In this document: piece after piece, positions 22,720-34,809 of the stretch | Position numbering within the stretch: the stretch's first letter is position 1 | How the letters are laid out: each line of letters opens with the position of its first letter | DNA from: Hypholoma sublateritium FD-334 SS-4 | Lineage: Eukaryota; Basidiomycota; Agaricomycetes; Agaricales; Strophariaceae | Direction of reading: 5' to 3' | NCBI GenBank assembly: GCA_000827495.1 | Contig: KN817586.1 | Coordinates: 150,722-214,721, forward strand | DNA: 64,000 nucleotides | Made by a program: the position numbers and the translations under genes | The notes under the pieces: generated by a model | Told to the model about the DNA's origin: nothing | What the model saw: only the letters and a program-made list of their open reading frames with translations | Databases searched by the model: none

Positions 22720-23284
22720 GGATATGCAGACGAGCCTACTGACGATCGGTCTTATTCGTTCTTTGGCAGTACCTGTCGTCCGATCAGTCTTATTCAATCC
22801 CTTCAAAATATCTCGAAGATGCTAAGGCTGGGTTTCGGTTGGTTTCGGTCTCGCTAAACGTTGATAAATAATTATCATCGATGGTGGATGCTGCTCTTGA
22901 AACCTAGATTCCTCAGGCTCGGCCAATGCTGTGCACCCTCTTCGGCGAGCGTTTCTCGTTCAAATTCATCTAAATTCTGAATGTAGAATCAAGGATTATA
23001 AGAAGTGGTGGTTCCCCAAAGCGAGGCCATTCATCACACCGTCGCAGAAAATTGAAGTTGTATATACGAAGGGATTCATGCCGGAATACCGGGTGACGTC
23101 ATTCTATGGGTCAGCCCCATAAATCAGTAGCTTATCACGTGAGATATTGGATGACCGAAAGTTGAAACCTGTCATCCTCGCAAATGAACAGTCAACAAAC
23201 AATGTGGGTAGCTTCCACCATTGATTTATCCCGATAGTTTACTGTGAACACAGGAGCCCTGAAGAGACACCGCAAGAGCAGGCG
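22720..23284. other. Intergenic, weak coding relic
   Basis: A short plus-strand frame around 22950-23122 (YKKWWFPKARPFITPSQKIE) looks protein-like but has no ATG of its own and ends at a stop. It may belong with the frame at 23285-23623. Confidence 0.25.
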
Positions 23285-23623
23285 ATGTGGACATACACCA
23301 ACGATATTCCGGAAATGGTTTTCGGTTTCATTTTCAGTCTCAATCGCAAGCTTGCATGGGCAAACAAGCACAATATCTCGCCAAACAGGCCACGAGTTTA
23401 CCGTGCAGAAGATGCGTTCAAAGAAATTGGAAGGCGGCTCCCAGCTGCTTTCCGGCGCGTGGCCCTCGTTCATGATGCGAAGTCGCCTGTGTCCTGTCTT
23501 GTCATTTGCAGCAATAGGACTGAGGCGGAGCTGGCGAAAGCGAGAGACCCAGATATCCTGCGAATCTATCACGATGTAGTCGGGATTGAGAGGACGCCGA
23601 GGTGGTACCCCATGATTTCCTGA
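23285..23623 (+). CDS. Unrecognised short ORF, possibly a gene remnant
   Basis: A 112-residue frame with ATG 23285. Residues such as RVYRAEDAFKEIGRRLP and DPDILRIYHDVVGIER have balanced, protein-like composition, unlike most chance frames nearby. A competing minus-strand frame covers the same bases (23192-23635). Together with the frame ending at 23122 it may be the 3' part of a decayed gene. No family recognised. Confidence 0.3.
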   Translation: MWTYTNDIPEMVFGFIFSLNRKLAWANKHNISPNRPRVYRAEDAFKEIGRRLPAAFRRVALVHDAKSPVSCLVICSNRTEAELAKARDPDILRIYHDVVGIERTPRWYPMIS

Positions 23624-23769
23624 TGAATTCCCCATACGTTCGCTGCATTACTGTACACTGCCTGTCAATGAACTACAGAAGTCAAAACTGTTGATGTCGA
23701 CTGACACATGTATAACTCTTACCTGTTTGTATACACTACTCATCTTATTTAAATCGGTAAGATCTTCTA

Positions 23770-24237
23770 TTAGCGTTGAGAATTACGCCAATTGCAACAC
23801 TGTATATTTTCTACTTCCAAGTTCGCGTTGAAATCTGGCAATTTATTCAGCTTATGTTGGAGCAAGGTTGTCAGAGTGGGCAATTGTGTGTTGGTTACTA
23901 CAAACGCGTTTACGGGCGAGCAAAAGTCAATCATTGGTAGTAGACCTATTTTCTCAAATGCCTGTAAGTATAGAGTCTCCGCGACGCGCCTCCAAGGCCA
24001 ATGTTTCCACTGCTGTAAATTCACTAAAATATCATTGTCTGCAGTCGTCTGAAACGCACTGCTGATTCCTTCGTGGCAAAGTCGGGGCACTCTGCTGTGC
24101 ACTCTGAACCATACAGACTCGCGCCAATGCACACTGGCATTGAAATCTCCGAGCTGTTCGACGTAGTAAAGCAAGTACCTTGAATTTTGATGGCCATCCG
24201 CTTCTTTCCTGGAAAATTGTTTCTCCCACCTGGTCAT
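23770..24237 (-). CDS. Unrecognised protein, possibly 3' exon of a larger gene
   Basis: Minus-strand frame from ATG 24237 (MTRWEKQFSRKEADGHQ) to a stop at 23770, about 155 residues. It is Trp- and Leu-rich with good protein character (RYLLYYVEQLGDFNASVHWRE, LVNLQQWKHWPWRRVAE, LLQHKLNKLPDFNANLE). The frame stays open upstream to 24354 without an ATG. A potential acceptor (atgaccag) at about 24229 suggests it may be a terminal exon whose 5' part I could not find. Function unknown. Confidence 0.4.
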   Translation of the reverse strand: MTRWEKQFSRKEADGHQNSRYLLYYVEQLGDFNASVHWRESVWFRVHSRVPRLCHEGISSAFQTTADNDILVNLQQWKHWPWRRVAETLYLQAFEKIGLLPMIDFCSPVNAFVVTNTQLPTLTTLLQHKLNKLPDFNANLEVENIQCCNWRNSQR

Positions 24238-24813
24238 TTGAAGTAAGTAAAGTGTCAGTAGTAAACGCACAACACGCGATGGATTACAAGGGATTACAGC
24301 CTCAGAGCATGGACGCACGTAAGAGATTATGTAAAAGACGCCCGGAATGGCCACACTTTGCTCGCGGATTAGCGACTCGCAGTAAGTACTTTATAGTAGA
24401 GCAAACTCTGATCAAGAGCAACTGGTGGAAATTGGCGGAGCCATATTCTGTGGACTTGAATCGTGAAACCCGAGGAAACCCAGGGAAACCCGGAGCAAAA
24501 GTCTCGCTACATATGTTGCTCAACTGAGCGTTCGCAGGCGAACATAAAGTGAACATGCTGTCATCGCCATGGTAACATTGGATATGAATGTCTTGATGCC
24601 GGAGCGCAAGTTTAACTCGCGTGATTCGCGCACTTCCATTTATGGAGCTCGATGTTCATTTTGCCACAATCAGGAACGACGCGACGACCGAATTCCTCAC
24701 TCTCACCCACAACAACATTGTCTCTTCACCACTTCATCTTTCTTTGGGTTTTTAAACGTTCTCATTCTATCTCGTCGCCTACTAATTAAATACATCTCTG
24801 TTTGGTCTTCATC
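24238..24813. other. Intergenic before the Pro-rich gene
   Basis: It contains a short micro-repeat of gaaaccc-type units at about 24463-24495 and otherwise nothing recognisable. Confidence 0.35.
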
Positions 24814-25887
24814 ATGTCGAGTCTATCAGTGCCGCCTCCAAAGACGCCAAGTAGCGCAAGGGATCTGAGCGCCACGACGACGCCTCCTAGAAGACATCCA
24901 CAACCCAGCGACTTTGCGCGGGCTGCTTCTGTTCTACTTTCACCTGCTAAACTTGCAAAGGCTAGTCCTACTCGTGGCTTGACACTGGAAATCGGGGACA
25001 ATTTGGGGCAATATGACCGCTCAAAATCAATACAGAGCGCGCCAGTGCGACCTGTGCGTAGGCTACCAGCTCCTCCTTTACCTCCCGCTCCTGTGACCGC
25101 AATAGAGGAAGTGGCGTACACGATTTTTCCTTGTTTCACCCCGAGTTCAGCAATTCCTTCTCGCCCTCTTCCTAGGCCGCCTGTCCCCGCGAATGGAAAT
25201 GGAGAAACGACTCCCCAGGTCGAATTGGCACCACCACCAAAACCCATGGAACGTCATCGAGCTGTCAGGCCTCTGCCAATTCCCATACCGAAGGAGGAAA
25301 ATTTATCTGCCACCCATTCTCCGCCTGAACCCACTTCCATAACATCCCAGACCTCTGCCCCCGTCAATCCATCAATTCCAGAACCCGTACCCAGTCCCTC
25401 TGTAATCGCTTCCTTTCCTCGCCTTATTACTCCTCCCAAAAAAAGGCGACATCACTCTGCGAGCGCGAAAGCCTTGAAGGCGATTGCAAGCACGCCTCGC
25501 AAACTGCACACGAGCCGCAGTCAGCCGGATCTAAACATAGACGTGGTGCAACTCCACAGGCAGCTCGTGTTAAACCGCTCTCCCATCAGGCTGAGCCTCG
25601 ACTGCGACAGCACCAGCGACGAGGAATACAGCGAGGAGACCACCACCTCTGATATGCTCTTTCAGGACGCGCCAGAACCTCCCAAGAAGGGGATGCGCGG
25701 GGCACACAATTCAGTAGACGAGAACAGCAATCACGCGGATTACGCATGGCTCCTTTCGAACCGGATTCTATATCACCAAAAAGCTTCCGATGGGCGTATA
25801 GGTAGCAAATGGACGCGAGAGAAGAACGGAAAGCGCTATACGGAGGAAGACTTCAGCAACATCATCAACGCGTTGCGCAGTCTCTGA
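24814..25887 (+). CDS. Proline/serine-rich protein of an agaricomycete family
   Basis: Single exon, 357 residues, starting at ATG 24814; the in-frame TTG at 24802 is less likely. About 250 residues are low-complexity Pro/Ser/Thr-rich (PVRPVRRLPAPPLPPAP) with a basic patch (TPPKKRRHHSASAKALKA) that could serve for nuclear import. An acidic stretch follows (DSTSDEEYSEETTTSD). The conserved end, NHADYAWLLSNRILYHQK then SKWTREKNGKRYTEEDF and a final NALRSL, resembles the C-terminus of many uncharacterised agaricomycete proteins known to me only as hypothetical. Disordered scaffold or regulator is a guess. Frame intact. Confidence 0.8.
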   Translation: MSSLSVPPPKTPSSARDLSATTTPPRRHPQPSDFARAASVLLSPAKLAKASPTRGLTLEIGDNLGQYDRSKSIQSAPVRPVRRLPAPPLPPAPVTAIEEVAYTIFPCFTPSSAIPSRPLPRPPVPANGNGETTPQVELAPPPKPMERHRAVRPLPIPIPKEENLSATHSPPEPTSITSQTSAPVNPSIPEPVPSPSVIASFPRLITPPKKRRHHSASAKALKAIASTPRKLHTSRSQPDLNIDVVQLHRQLVLNRSPIRLSLDCDSTSDEEYSEETTTSDMLFQDAPEPPKKGMRGAHNSVDENSNHADYAWLLSNRILYHQKASDGRIGSKWTREKNGKRYTEEDFSNIINALRSL

Positions 25888-26606
25888 CCGGACGGTTACA
25901 CGATCTACTTACCCATACATTAGAACCTTCGGCTTTCACGAAAACATTCATTACACTTCATGTTTTGTCTCTGCATTTCCTTTCTACATTTGTATATTAA
26001 CACTCACTAGCACGGTATTCGTTAAATGAATGTACCGCCGCTCCTTTACCACTTGTACATACACGCGCAATTATGCATTTGCAAAACCATTGGTCGGTTA
26101 TTCGGTTGTAGGCTTGGCAAGAATCACCATTCGCGTGTCCACTCTCCTGCGACAACAAAAACGTGTAGATGGGCTCTAGTGAGGTCACACCTCAAATTAG
26201 ATCTGCGTCGCTGTTGGCACTGCCTTTGTTCACAACGTGGCTGCAATATCCTCCAGTGAGTGAGCTTTGAATATACTTGACCTCTTGATATACATAGAAC
26301 AAGAACAGCTTAGCGGGGTATTTTTCTATACTTATACGTGAATGTACGTATGTCTTTCACCAGATCTCACCATGTATCATTGATTCGTTGATTATACAAA
26401 TAGTTTGGCTGCGCTGGGATGGTCGGCCGACGTCAAAATAGACAATTAGTGATACAAACAATGGACGTACGCGGAGGTCCACAAGTTCTGTGGGTTGTTG
26501 TATGTATCATTGGTGTATGGGAATCGCACTGGGATAATTGATAAGTTTATAGTCTATCTAAGTTAGCAGAGCTTGTAGAGGGGCGACAGACGCACACAAA
26601 GGGAGT
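25888..26606. other. Intergenic between Pro-rich gene and S41 protease
   Basis: Convergent 3' ends. No coding region recognised; the ORFs at 25997-26259 are AT-rich chance frames. Confidence 0.4.
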
Positions 26607-29341
26607 TCAGACACATAGGCTGAGAAATCGAGCACCTGTTCAACAAATTGGTGCTTAAACGGTAAATGTCGTCGCATACCTATTGGTCGGGTTTCGTCGA
26701 GGAAACTCCAGGCTTCGAGGAGAATGGCTATAAGGCATCAGTGGTATGTTAAAAGTGTTAACGCGCACCAGTCCTCCAGTTGTGTCTGGATATTCAGAAT
26801 TACACGGGATTTAGAACATCATGTTCAACGAATTCGCACCTGAAGTTAGAGTTGACGAGCCTGACAAGTGCCGGTGTCAGACATCGTTCTGGGCATGGGC
26901 TTCGTAGGTTTCTACTTACAGATCAGGGGGTGCCAACGGATCCTTCAGCGCACCACCAACGTGAGTGACGTCCATTGCGTGAAAATAAATGCTTACATTA
27001 TCCAGTCCGACCGACTTGATTTCGGTGTCCAAATCTGACCACTCAAGCACCTGGTTTCCGGCCATGCCCTTGTACTCCATGACCTCACCCGGCTTCCCGC
27101 CAAACACCGCGATCTTCGTTTGGTGGCGCTCAAACATCAGCGTACTGAACATCGCGCAGGTCGACGCGCAGTCCCCATTGCTGACTGTTGCGATGGAGGG
27201 CACTCGTTTCTAGTTACTGTCGAAGGGTTGTGTTTCTGCTCACCTATAGCGACCTTCCTAATGAAAACATCCATCAACATAAGCACTTTGCAATATCCTC
27301 AGATAAAAAGTTGTACTTGAGATCAAATGGCGGGGTCACAGGGATGGGCTGAGAGAACTCCTCCGTGCACGTATCCTAGGTCAGTCGTAAATTCCGGTGA
27401 GCTATTTTCTATATATCAATGGAATCTTACATGGAATCGTTGTGAAGTAGGGTCAAACTTCCCGTTGACGAAGAATGGCACGGTGGGCTTGTCGTAGTTA
27501 TTGGTCACAGGCATGACAGTGTCGTTTAAGAATGCCCCTGTGAATATACAGTCAGTGGCTGTCGCCGAGAGTGATGTTTGAATATATTCTATTGCGACTC
27601 ACAATTATCAGGGCTGTAGAACGTGCCAACGTCGTTCGCGCCCATGGCGACGTGGGCGGCGACAATCTTCTGCGCTAGAGCATTGCCGCGCTGTGTGGAC
27701 TGGAATCCCCTGAGAGATTATAAGCACGGCGATTGAAGTGAAAGCACTGCAGGTAAACGCACGGGTATCCGATCTGAGAGCCCGCGAGGAACTGGTGCAG
27801 GAACTGGCCCAAGCACACGAAGCCACCTAAGGTCAAGGGTGCTATAAACCTCCGGCGAAAGCAGAGAGTACGCGATATATTCACCTCCGTTGTTCGTAAG
27901 ATCTATTAGAAGTTGGGTGACGCCCGCGGCTTTAAACGCTGCCGTAGTGGACACAACATCGGACTGGAACTGGTCGAAGTCATCGGGCTCGAACGAGCCA
28001 ACGAACATCTGGAATGTAGATGAAAGGGCGCAGTTAGCTACGTAACCGAAATCCGAATAGTTTACTGTCAACTTACAACGCCAGTCTTTTTGTCAGGAAG
28101 AATGAACGATTTGATCACGTCCTCGCTTCCGTTCACGGGGGGAGCAGTGGGAAGGAAAGGACCTGGCAATCCAATGGCCTGCGACGTCAGCCCGTCGATA
28201 ATGCTAGCCTTCGCGCGGCGCGGCGCGATGCGTGCATTCTTCTGGAGCCCACCCTGCTGACGTACATCTACCCCGTTCGTCGCAGAGTTCGCAGCACAAT
28301 TTCCAGCCCAGCTATATGAAAGTTTCAGACTGAGTTTCCGCCTTGAGTGAAATATTGAAATAAAGGTGGCTCACAAGGACGCGCTGTCCGTGAACGGGCT
28401 CCCGCTATACATTGCGAGGTACGGGATCTCGACAGTTTCGACAGTGTTAGAGCCCACGGCGACGAGTTTGAAGGTAAGCGACGTGTGCGTGACGTCCTCG
28501 GGACCAGCAAGATCGCCGAGGCGCTGAGAGAACGCCGTCCCCGAAATGCGGTAGCTCGTGAACACGGAGTTCACGCGCACGCCGTGGTCGAGATAGTTGC
28601 CCGAAACGGTGCGCGCGATGAGGTCAACGTAGTCATACGCGTCCATGCCTTCAATTTCGAGAACCTTCGCGCCTGCGAGGCGCTGCCAGTTGAAGCCAAT
28701 CGAGGTAAAGAAACTCGTGTAGCCAGTCCCAAGCTGGTTGATGAACGCAACCGAGTCCGGCGCGATGTGAACGTTGAAGACGCCGTTCACCTCAAGGCTG
28801 ATGACGGGGGCAGGGAGGAGGTTCTGGAATACATTGTAGCACGTCGGGAAGTACCCTAAGTCTCTGCATGAGTTTAATTCTGACGCATGGTGTATAAATA
28901 CACATACTCGTGTGGCCATCGTTCAGCTGCGTCGTGAAGTCATACAGAGCCTTATTGAAGTCATAATCTGTCTAGTGTCGTCAATCAGCACGAATCATCT
29001 AGTAATATGTACTAAAAAATAACGCGTACTGCGAATTTGGTATTCCTGATAGTTGCAAGCGTCGCCCGAATATTATTTGTCGACTCCTGGAAAGGCGGAG
29101 GCGAGTTCAAGTAATAGTCCTCGAACGTATAGAAATCGAACACGCGGTCCATATTGTCCAAAACATTCTCGAAGAGCGTCTGATTAAACGGGAATGCCTT
29201 GTAGCATGCCAGCGCTTCGGCGGGAGGGACGAAGGTCAAGCCGGCGATTTTAGCGCATGGGTCGGTTGACGCGGCTGGCGCGGCTGCTGCAAACCAAGGA
29301 TAGGCGGTAAAAAGCCACACATTTTTCCGTAGAAAACGCAT
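26607..29341 (-). CDS. Secreted S41-family (tail-specific) protease-like protein
   Basis: Sixteen exons were traced: 29030-29341, 28908-28971, 28375-28861, 28077-28311, 27885-28008, 27763-27826, 27603-27709, 27431-27537, 27287-27375, 27244-27257, 26997-27184, 26920-26942, 26840-26860, 26769-26785, 26680-26727 and 26607-26635. Reading phase closes throughout, giving about 642 residues. ATG 29341 opens a signal peptide. Fungal S41 landmarks follow: YDFTTQLNDGHT, LLIDLTNNGGGFVCLGQF, the likely nucleophile Ser in VSNGDCASTCAMFSTLM, FGGKPGEVMEYKGMAGNQ, DPLAPPDLLVN and WSFLDETRPI. The C-terminus ends about 20-30 residues earlier than I expect for relatives. Exon 10 (14 nt) needs an unusually short 29-nt intron beside it; that step is the weakest. 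An extracellular peptidase role is inferred from the family. Confidence 0.8.
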
Positions 29342-32301
29342 TCTTCAAACGCTCGAGGAGCAGAGCTTCCGCACGGGATGAAGAAGATTTTGCCAAGGAC
29401 CTCTAAGGCATTCCATGCCTTATATCGCCAACACGCCAATAATAGCCAGGGGGAAATCGAGGATCACGTTGGATCGCGCACGAGAATAGCACTGCGCCAT
29501 GTGTGTACGACGCTGATAGCGGGCCTGAGGGGGTTCCCCCCTGTTCCCCCACAGTGCGGGCGCGACGCACCCACGCATGCCCGATAACGACGTGGCCGCC
29601 GCGCGTCGCATCCTACGTCGGTCGAATTTTTCTCCAAAAGGCAGATGACGAGAGCGAGCCGCGTGGATGCGCGACTGGCTCGCTAGGCTTCGCTGCAAAC
29701 GCAGGCATTTCGTCGCATGAGCGCGCTTCCTTATCTGGATGGTGTTCTTGCTAGCACATGCATCGCGAGAGGCGATGAGAGGCGAGTGGGCCGGCTGGTC
29801 CGCTCCGTTCCGAGGCAGGAGCAGATTCAAGGTTTTTGGGAAAGTTGGAATACGCAGCTACCAGAAGACACCCTCACAAGTAACTTGGATAGGGCAAGCT
29901 AGATGACCGGTGCAACGAAGAACAGATCCGCCTGAGGTACAGTAATGTCACTGTATATTGCCAGCTGTGTCGGAGCCGCTTGTAATTGTTCACCTGACCC
30001 GGAGCCATCCCAATGCGCCCGAGATTCTGAATTTCATAGATAGGAAGAAGTTTTGACGCGTTATTAAATCGCGGCTATTCTCAACCTATCGTGAAATAGA
30101 GCAAAAGCAGTGAGCACACGACATCCAATTGAGAAGGTGGTCGCCAGAATATCATTGAGATCATATGAGATGTGTCACGAATTCGTACTGTCGAGACGCT
30201 CCCAGCTTGCTGAGTGCTCCGAGTCCCAGCGGTCAAGTAGTAGCTCCTCGCGATGATGGAAGATTTTCGTCGTGTAGTCAATACACAGCAGAGTGATGAG
30301 GCAGTGACGAAGTGGTAAAGCTTCTTGAGCCAACGTGGAGCTTGAGCTGGTGGCAAGGAAGTGATTGAGCATTGAAATATTGAAGGAGGTTGCAACTTGA
30401 CAACAAGAGAGCAAATGCCACTGGCAGTGAGCGAATCGAAAATTCGCGCGGACTCTGCGGGTCTCTAATCTGAGCTTGGTTATTTGATCGCCATCGACCG
30501 CATTTCCCCTGTCAATCAGATCCATAAATCCTCTGCAGAAAGATGTTCTTTGGATGTTCTATCTGTACAAACTACTATCACTGGCCCAGTGTTTGAACTT
30601 TTCGATCACTTGGCTCATATCTTTACAACAACAGAACATCACACTTTAATTTCTCCACCAATAGAAACTGGAGGTCTTGGCCTACATACTTGTATTTTTT
30701 TCAGTGTGAAATTGTTGATTGGTGATATGTTTAAAGTGCTTTCAAAACTGACCTAGTGTTTGAAGCATTTGTCACACGGTGGTCACACGGATTTCAAGAT
30801 CCGAAGGCAGCGTNCTGAGGCGATGGCCTGTCGGAGAATGAATTTCTCTCGCCCAAGTCTACGTCGATTGTCACAGTTCCACTTCNATGNACATTCTCTC
30901 CTTATTACACCTGTATAACTGCTTTTCAACTATTCTAAAGCACTTTCAGAGCTCACTCAATTTTTTTTGAAGGAAGGAAACAAGTATCACTCTTTCAATT
31001 CACCAAGNATTGANAAACGCGCACTTAATCTCTGTTTCTTGCCTTTGGATTTGGAATTCAAATAAAATAAATTTCACAGAGCTATGCGCGTAGACTACCT
31101 TTACCTTCACTGAATTTTTCAGATTTATTGAATGTGTGGTTGTGGATGTATGTGGCAAAACGTTGCGATATTCAAACACCCGACCTAGTTCAAACACTGG
31201 GCCAGTGATAGTACTTGTCATAAGAGAGCTGTCAGTTAAGGATGTCAAATTCTGCGTACTTGACCGAAGTCCGAGTCTGCGTAATTGGGGCTTTACTCCG
31301 GATTCGGGCAGGGCTACCAAGTAATATGCACGTGAATGCGGCGAGGTTTCTGGTTTTATAAATCACGCCGCCTCAGCGGACGGATGTCCGTACATAGACC
31401 AATTCAGCCCGTGTCATGTTCAATGATTAATGATGGGCGATTGATGAACAGCCTTTGAATAGCGCTGGACAGTGGACTCCGAGCGACATTCGCATATCTG
31501 TTTTGACGCTAATGGCCAACTGATGGTATATGTATTGAAAGCAGGTCAAAATTTACTGTTTCACCGTGACTTTTACGGTGTTCATGATATTTATTGAGTT
31601 GCGGGGCCTGCGAAGTCGAGAGTCGTCTCTTCTCGACTAGGAAGCTCGTTTGCGCATCATGCATACGATCGGCATTTAAATTGGGTCGCGGCAAGTGATG
31701 GCTATTTATAAATACTTCCGGCTGCACCGTTAATTAGTGCTCCACGGTATTCGATTTCCTGTTTTGACTATGTAGGAACAGGTTTCTGTGGTTCCACCGC
31801 CAGTAAATTACGGTTGAGGATCTGTTTCGGTCAGAGTTTTCGCAAAGAAAAACATCGTTCGGGTAGCCTACATGTTTACTATGACAATCAGAACATTTGT
31901 CGTAATTTCGCTGAAAGCAATTGTGAAAGCAGCAGAGAAAAGTGAGCTAAAAAATCATGGCTTCTCGGAGTGAGGATATTTTTCGTTCATGGCTTCGGGC
32001 ACGAAGGATCAAACTGCACAATGTTCACGCAAAATTGGACTCGCCGTTACTGTTTACATAAAACGTTAAAATTCCAAGTCCAGGTCGTATTAACCGTGAC
32101 TTTATGCGATGTGTCAGCATGCATACTAACGCCGGCCACCACAGCCTCCGCAGGAAAAGGAAGTCTGGCCACCTTCTCTCCCTCCCTCAATCACCTTCCT
32201 CCATGTACATTGCACGACCTCATGAACTCCACGAAACTGATACGAAGTGCATGAAAACTCCGTACGAGCGGCACATACGAGATCGAGCGGGCGCTTTTGC
32301 T
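29342..32301. other. Gene-poor region with ambiguous bases
   Basis: About 3 kb without a supported gene. A minus-strand TATA-like site (near 29419-29427) lies about 80 bases ahead of the S41 start. A 116-residue minus ORF at 30175-30525 has an ATG but no recognised domain. Unresolved bases occur at 30814, 30886, 30890, 31008 and 31014. An inverted 25-bp repeat is listed separately. Confidence 0.4.
30574..31212. repeat. Inverted repeat enclosing ambiguous bases
   Basis: The 25 bases at 30574-30598 recur exactly as the reverse complement at 31188-31212. The 589 bases between them contain all five N positions of the window. Flanking similarity is weak, so if this is a transposon-like element it is old, and its ends cannot be set. 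A local assembly artefact is the alternative. Confidence 0.55.
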
Positions 32302-34315
32302 ATGGGCTTACAGCGCCCTGCCATCCTTCTCGCCTTCTTGGCTCTGCGCTTGCCTCAAGTCTGTGCAACGCCCATCGAAATGGCCTCGCTCAAGAGGCGT
32401 GATGGGAACAATTCCTCGTCGAGTGTCAACCCAAAGATATACGTATGTCAGAGCCACCGTCTTCCCAGCAATTGACTAATATGCTAACTCGTTATGACCA
32501 ACTAGGTCCCAATAGCCATCTTCCTTATCATATCATTTGTGCTGGTGATATTGTCGAAAAAAACCAACTTGCGTCGTGCACTATCGGGATTTGCACTAAC
32601 GGGTGCTGCGCCGTCGGCTGGTTTGGGAAGGCCCACACCAACAGGGGCTCCACGGGTGGTCACAGCGGAGCAACTTGCAGGCACTATCAATGGAGAGGGA
32701 GCAGGCACAACAGCACCTACGACAACCCGTAGAGCGCGCAGGCCTCGTCGGACACCGTCGCAGATGTCGGTGACCTCATTGCCAGCTTATAACAAGGAAC
32801 CTGGCGATGAAGAACTCGTTATCTTCCGGTAAGGCTCCACTTCTCATCATCGTTCGAGGTCGTAATAGATCTTAATGTTACTCTAGTGGCGAAGATATGG
32901 AAGACGCAACGATGCCGGCTGCCGTCGTAAGGCAGTCTGCGGACGAGTCCTCCCTCTCGCTTGACCACTCGCAGGACCACTCGCAAGTCTCTCGATACTC
33001 TCCCATGCCAACGTCTCCACATGACATGCCCCTTCTCAACCCTGATGATACATTCGAAGGAGACCTCTCAATGCAGAGCCTCCAGCTACCTCCTACCGAG
33101 GCACGAAACCCCGATAACAACGGCTTCCACGAGACAAGCTCCCTGATGCGCACGGATACCAACGAGAGCGCTGACGACCCGCGAGGTGAAGCGCCGCCGT
33201 ACTTCGAGGTCATCGACCGCGGCGTCTCGCAGGACACAGACCGCACGCACGCCTCGCCCAGCACCTCCCCCGAGCCCGCACCGAGCCGGACAGCGAATAG
33301 ACGCTCGGGGTTCCGCTCGCTCTTCAACAGGATGTCCATCGCCACGCAGCCAAATGGAAATACCCGAAACGATACGCACACCCGAAACGACTCAAGTAAC
33401 TCGGCGCTGTCGTCCGCCCCCGGGCGCGAATCCACGAGCCGTGCCTCGCACCGGCATAATCCCTCGGGCTCGGGCTCCGTGCTCAGCGCATCGATGTTCC
33501 GCACGCTCTCGCGCCAGCGCTCGACGCATACGCTCGCATCTGCGCGCATCACCTCGCCGTCCATGATCTCACTCAACTCGATTTCGTCCCCGCTCACCCA
33601 CACCGTAACGCGCACCGAGTTCACCTACCCCAAGACGGGGCCCACGGCTGAACAGCTCAAGGTCATCTCTTCAAGAGATGCGTTCTCTCGCTTTGGTGTA
33701 CCGTATGGCGCCGACGCAATTGCATTTGCTTCGTCGTCGCGCTTGGACCTGCTGCAACCGCCGCCGGACTTCGACACTGCGGCATCAACGTCGCAATTGC
33801 ATCTGGTGACACCGGCGTCTACATCAAGCGTCGCAGCCGATGCCGACGAGCCGTCCGCATCTTCGTCGAATCCCCAGGCCAGCTCGGCCCTGGCCCCATC
33901 ACCGCCCCCCGACAGCGACACCGCTCCAGGATCATCCACCGCACCAGCATCATCCGCTGAGCCGTCCTCCGTCTCCAAGAAACACGAGTCAATATCCACC
34001 CGTAGCGTGCGCGCAGCCACCGCCAGCTCGCAGATACCATTAGCCTCCGACAGGCGCAGCGTGTCTGAATTCGGGAACCTCGCGCCAGGGCCAGAGGGGA
34101 ACGACCGCTTCGAGTCGGCGGCTAGCGTGCGTTCGACGCAGACGTATGCAACGGCTGCTGAGACCCTCGCCGCCTCCGTGCGGTCGCGGCAACCCTCAGA
34201 GGCCGGAGACGTGGACGGCGCTCCCGAAAGCGGACGGGCGACCCCGGTGACCGGCCCGCAGGGTGCCGAGGCGCCTGCTGCACGGCCTTATGAGCCCGCA
34301 GGCGGCGCGAGCTGA
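32302..34315 (+). CDS. Secretory-pathway single-pass membrane protein with Ser-rich tail
   Basis: Exons 32302-32442, 32506-32828 and 32887-34315 splice in frame to about 630 residues. ATG 32302 opens a signal peptide (LLAFLALRLPQVCATP), followed by a short luminal part and a single helix VPIAIFLIISFVLVILS. The rest, about 550 residues, is Ser/Thr/Pro-rich and probably cytoplasmic and disordered. It contains conserved-looking islands (TPSQMSVTSLPAYNKEPGDEE, GEAPPYFEVIDRG, SGFRSLFNRMS). The PPYFEVID stretch resembles PPxY-type sorting motifs. The topology recalls fungal plasma-membrane adaptors and sensors, but no function is known to me. Frame intact. Confidence 0.8.
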
Positions 34316-34809
34316 TGCATACCACCACGCTGAGGCGGTACGCTCCCCCCCTGCTGCGCCATGATTCGCGGTTTCCATCAGTATTTTTTCTTCATTTTCA
34401 CTCCGCGGATCCATGTACTAACCCACAGACGGCCTGCACCTGTGCCATTTACCCCCAATGTCTCGCTCTCCTATCTTTGCTGTGTTATTTGGTGGTCTCG
34501 CGATTACGGAGCCGCCTCCCTCGGGCTCGCTGAGCAATGACAGAATTGAATACCTGGACAACTACAGGACATTTAAAGTACCAACCTACTTTTTCCCGAT
34601 TACTTACCTGTGTACACCAGTCCATACTGCCAGCCACGCCTCTACGTACAAGTCTACGGTTACTGGGAGTTATATACAGCTCCGTGGCCATAGGGAGTAC
34701 ATTATTATTGTTAATTTCACGAATTGTTGTTATCTAGACACATGCATGCGCGCTGTGCAGCAGCAACGCAGGCCTGTATGATATGGTATATGTACGTACT
34801 ACGTATCTC
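34316..34809. other. Intergenic between convergent genes
   Basis: It holds the 3' flanks of the membrane-protein gene and the DUF1308 gene. No coding region recognised. Confidence 0.4.

Noticed and set aside
24460..24500. gaaaccc-type micro-repeat as a telomere-like tract
   Set aside because: Only about three imperfect units with irregular spacing; too short to mean anything.
30175..30525. Minus-strand 116-codon ORF, considered as a DUF6533 N-terminus
   Set aside because: The spacing and the DDE-like signature of DUF6533 are absent, and no following helices were found in phase.
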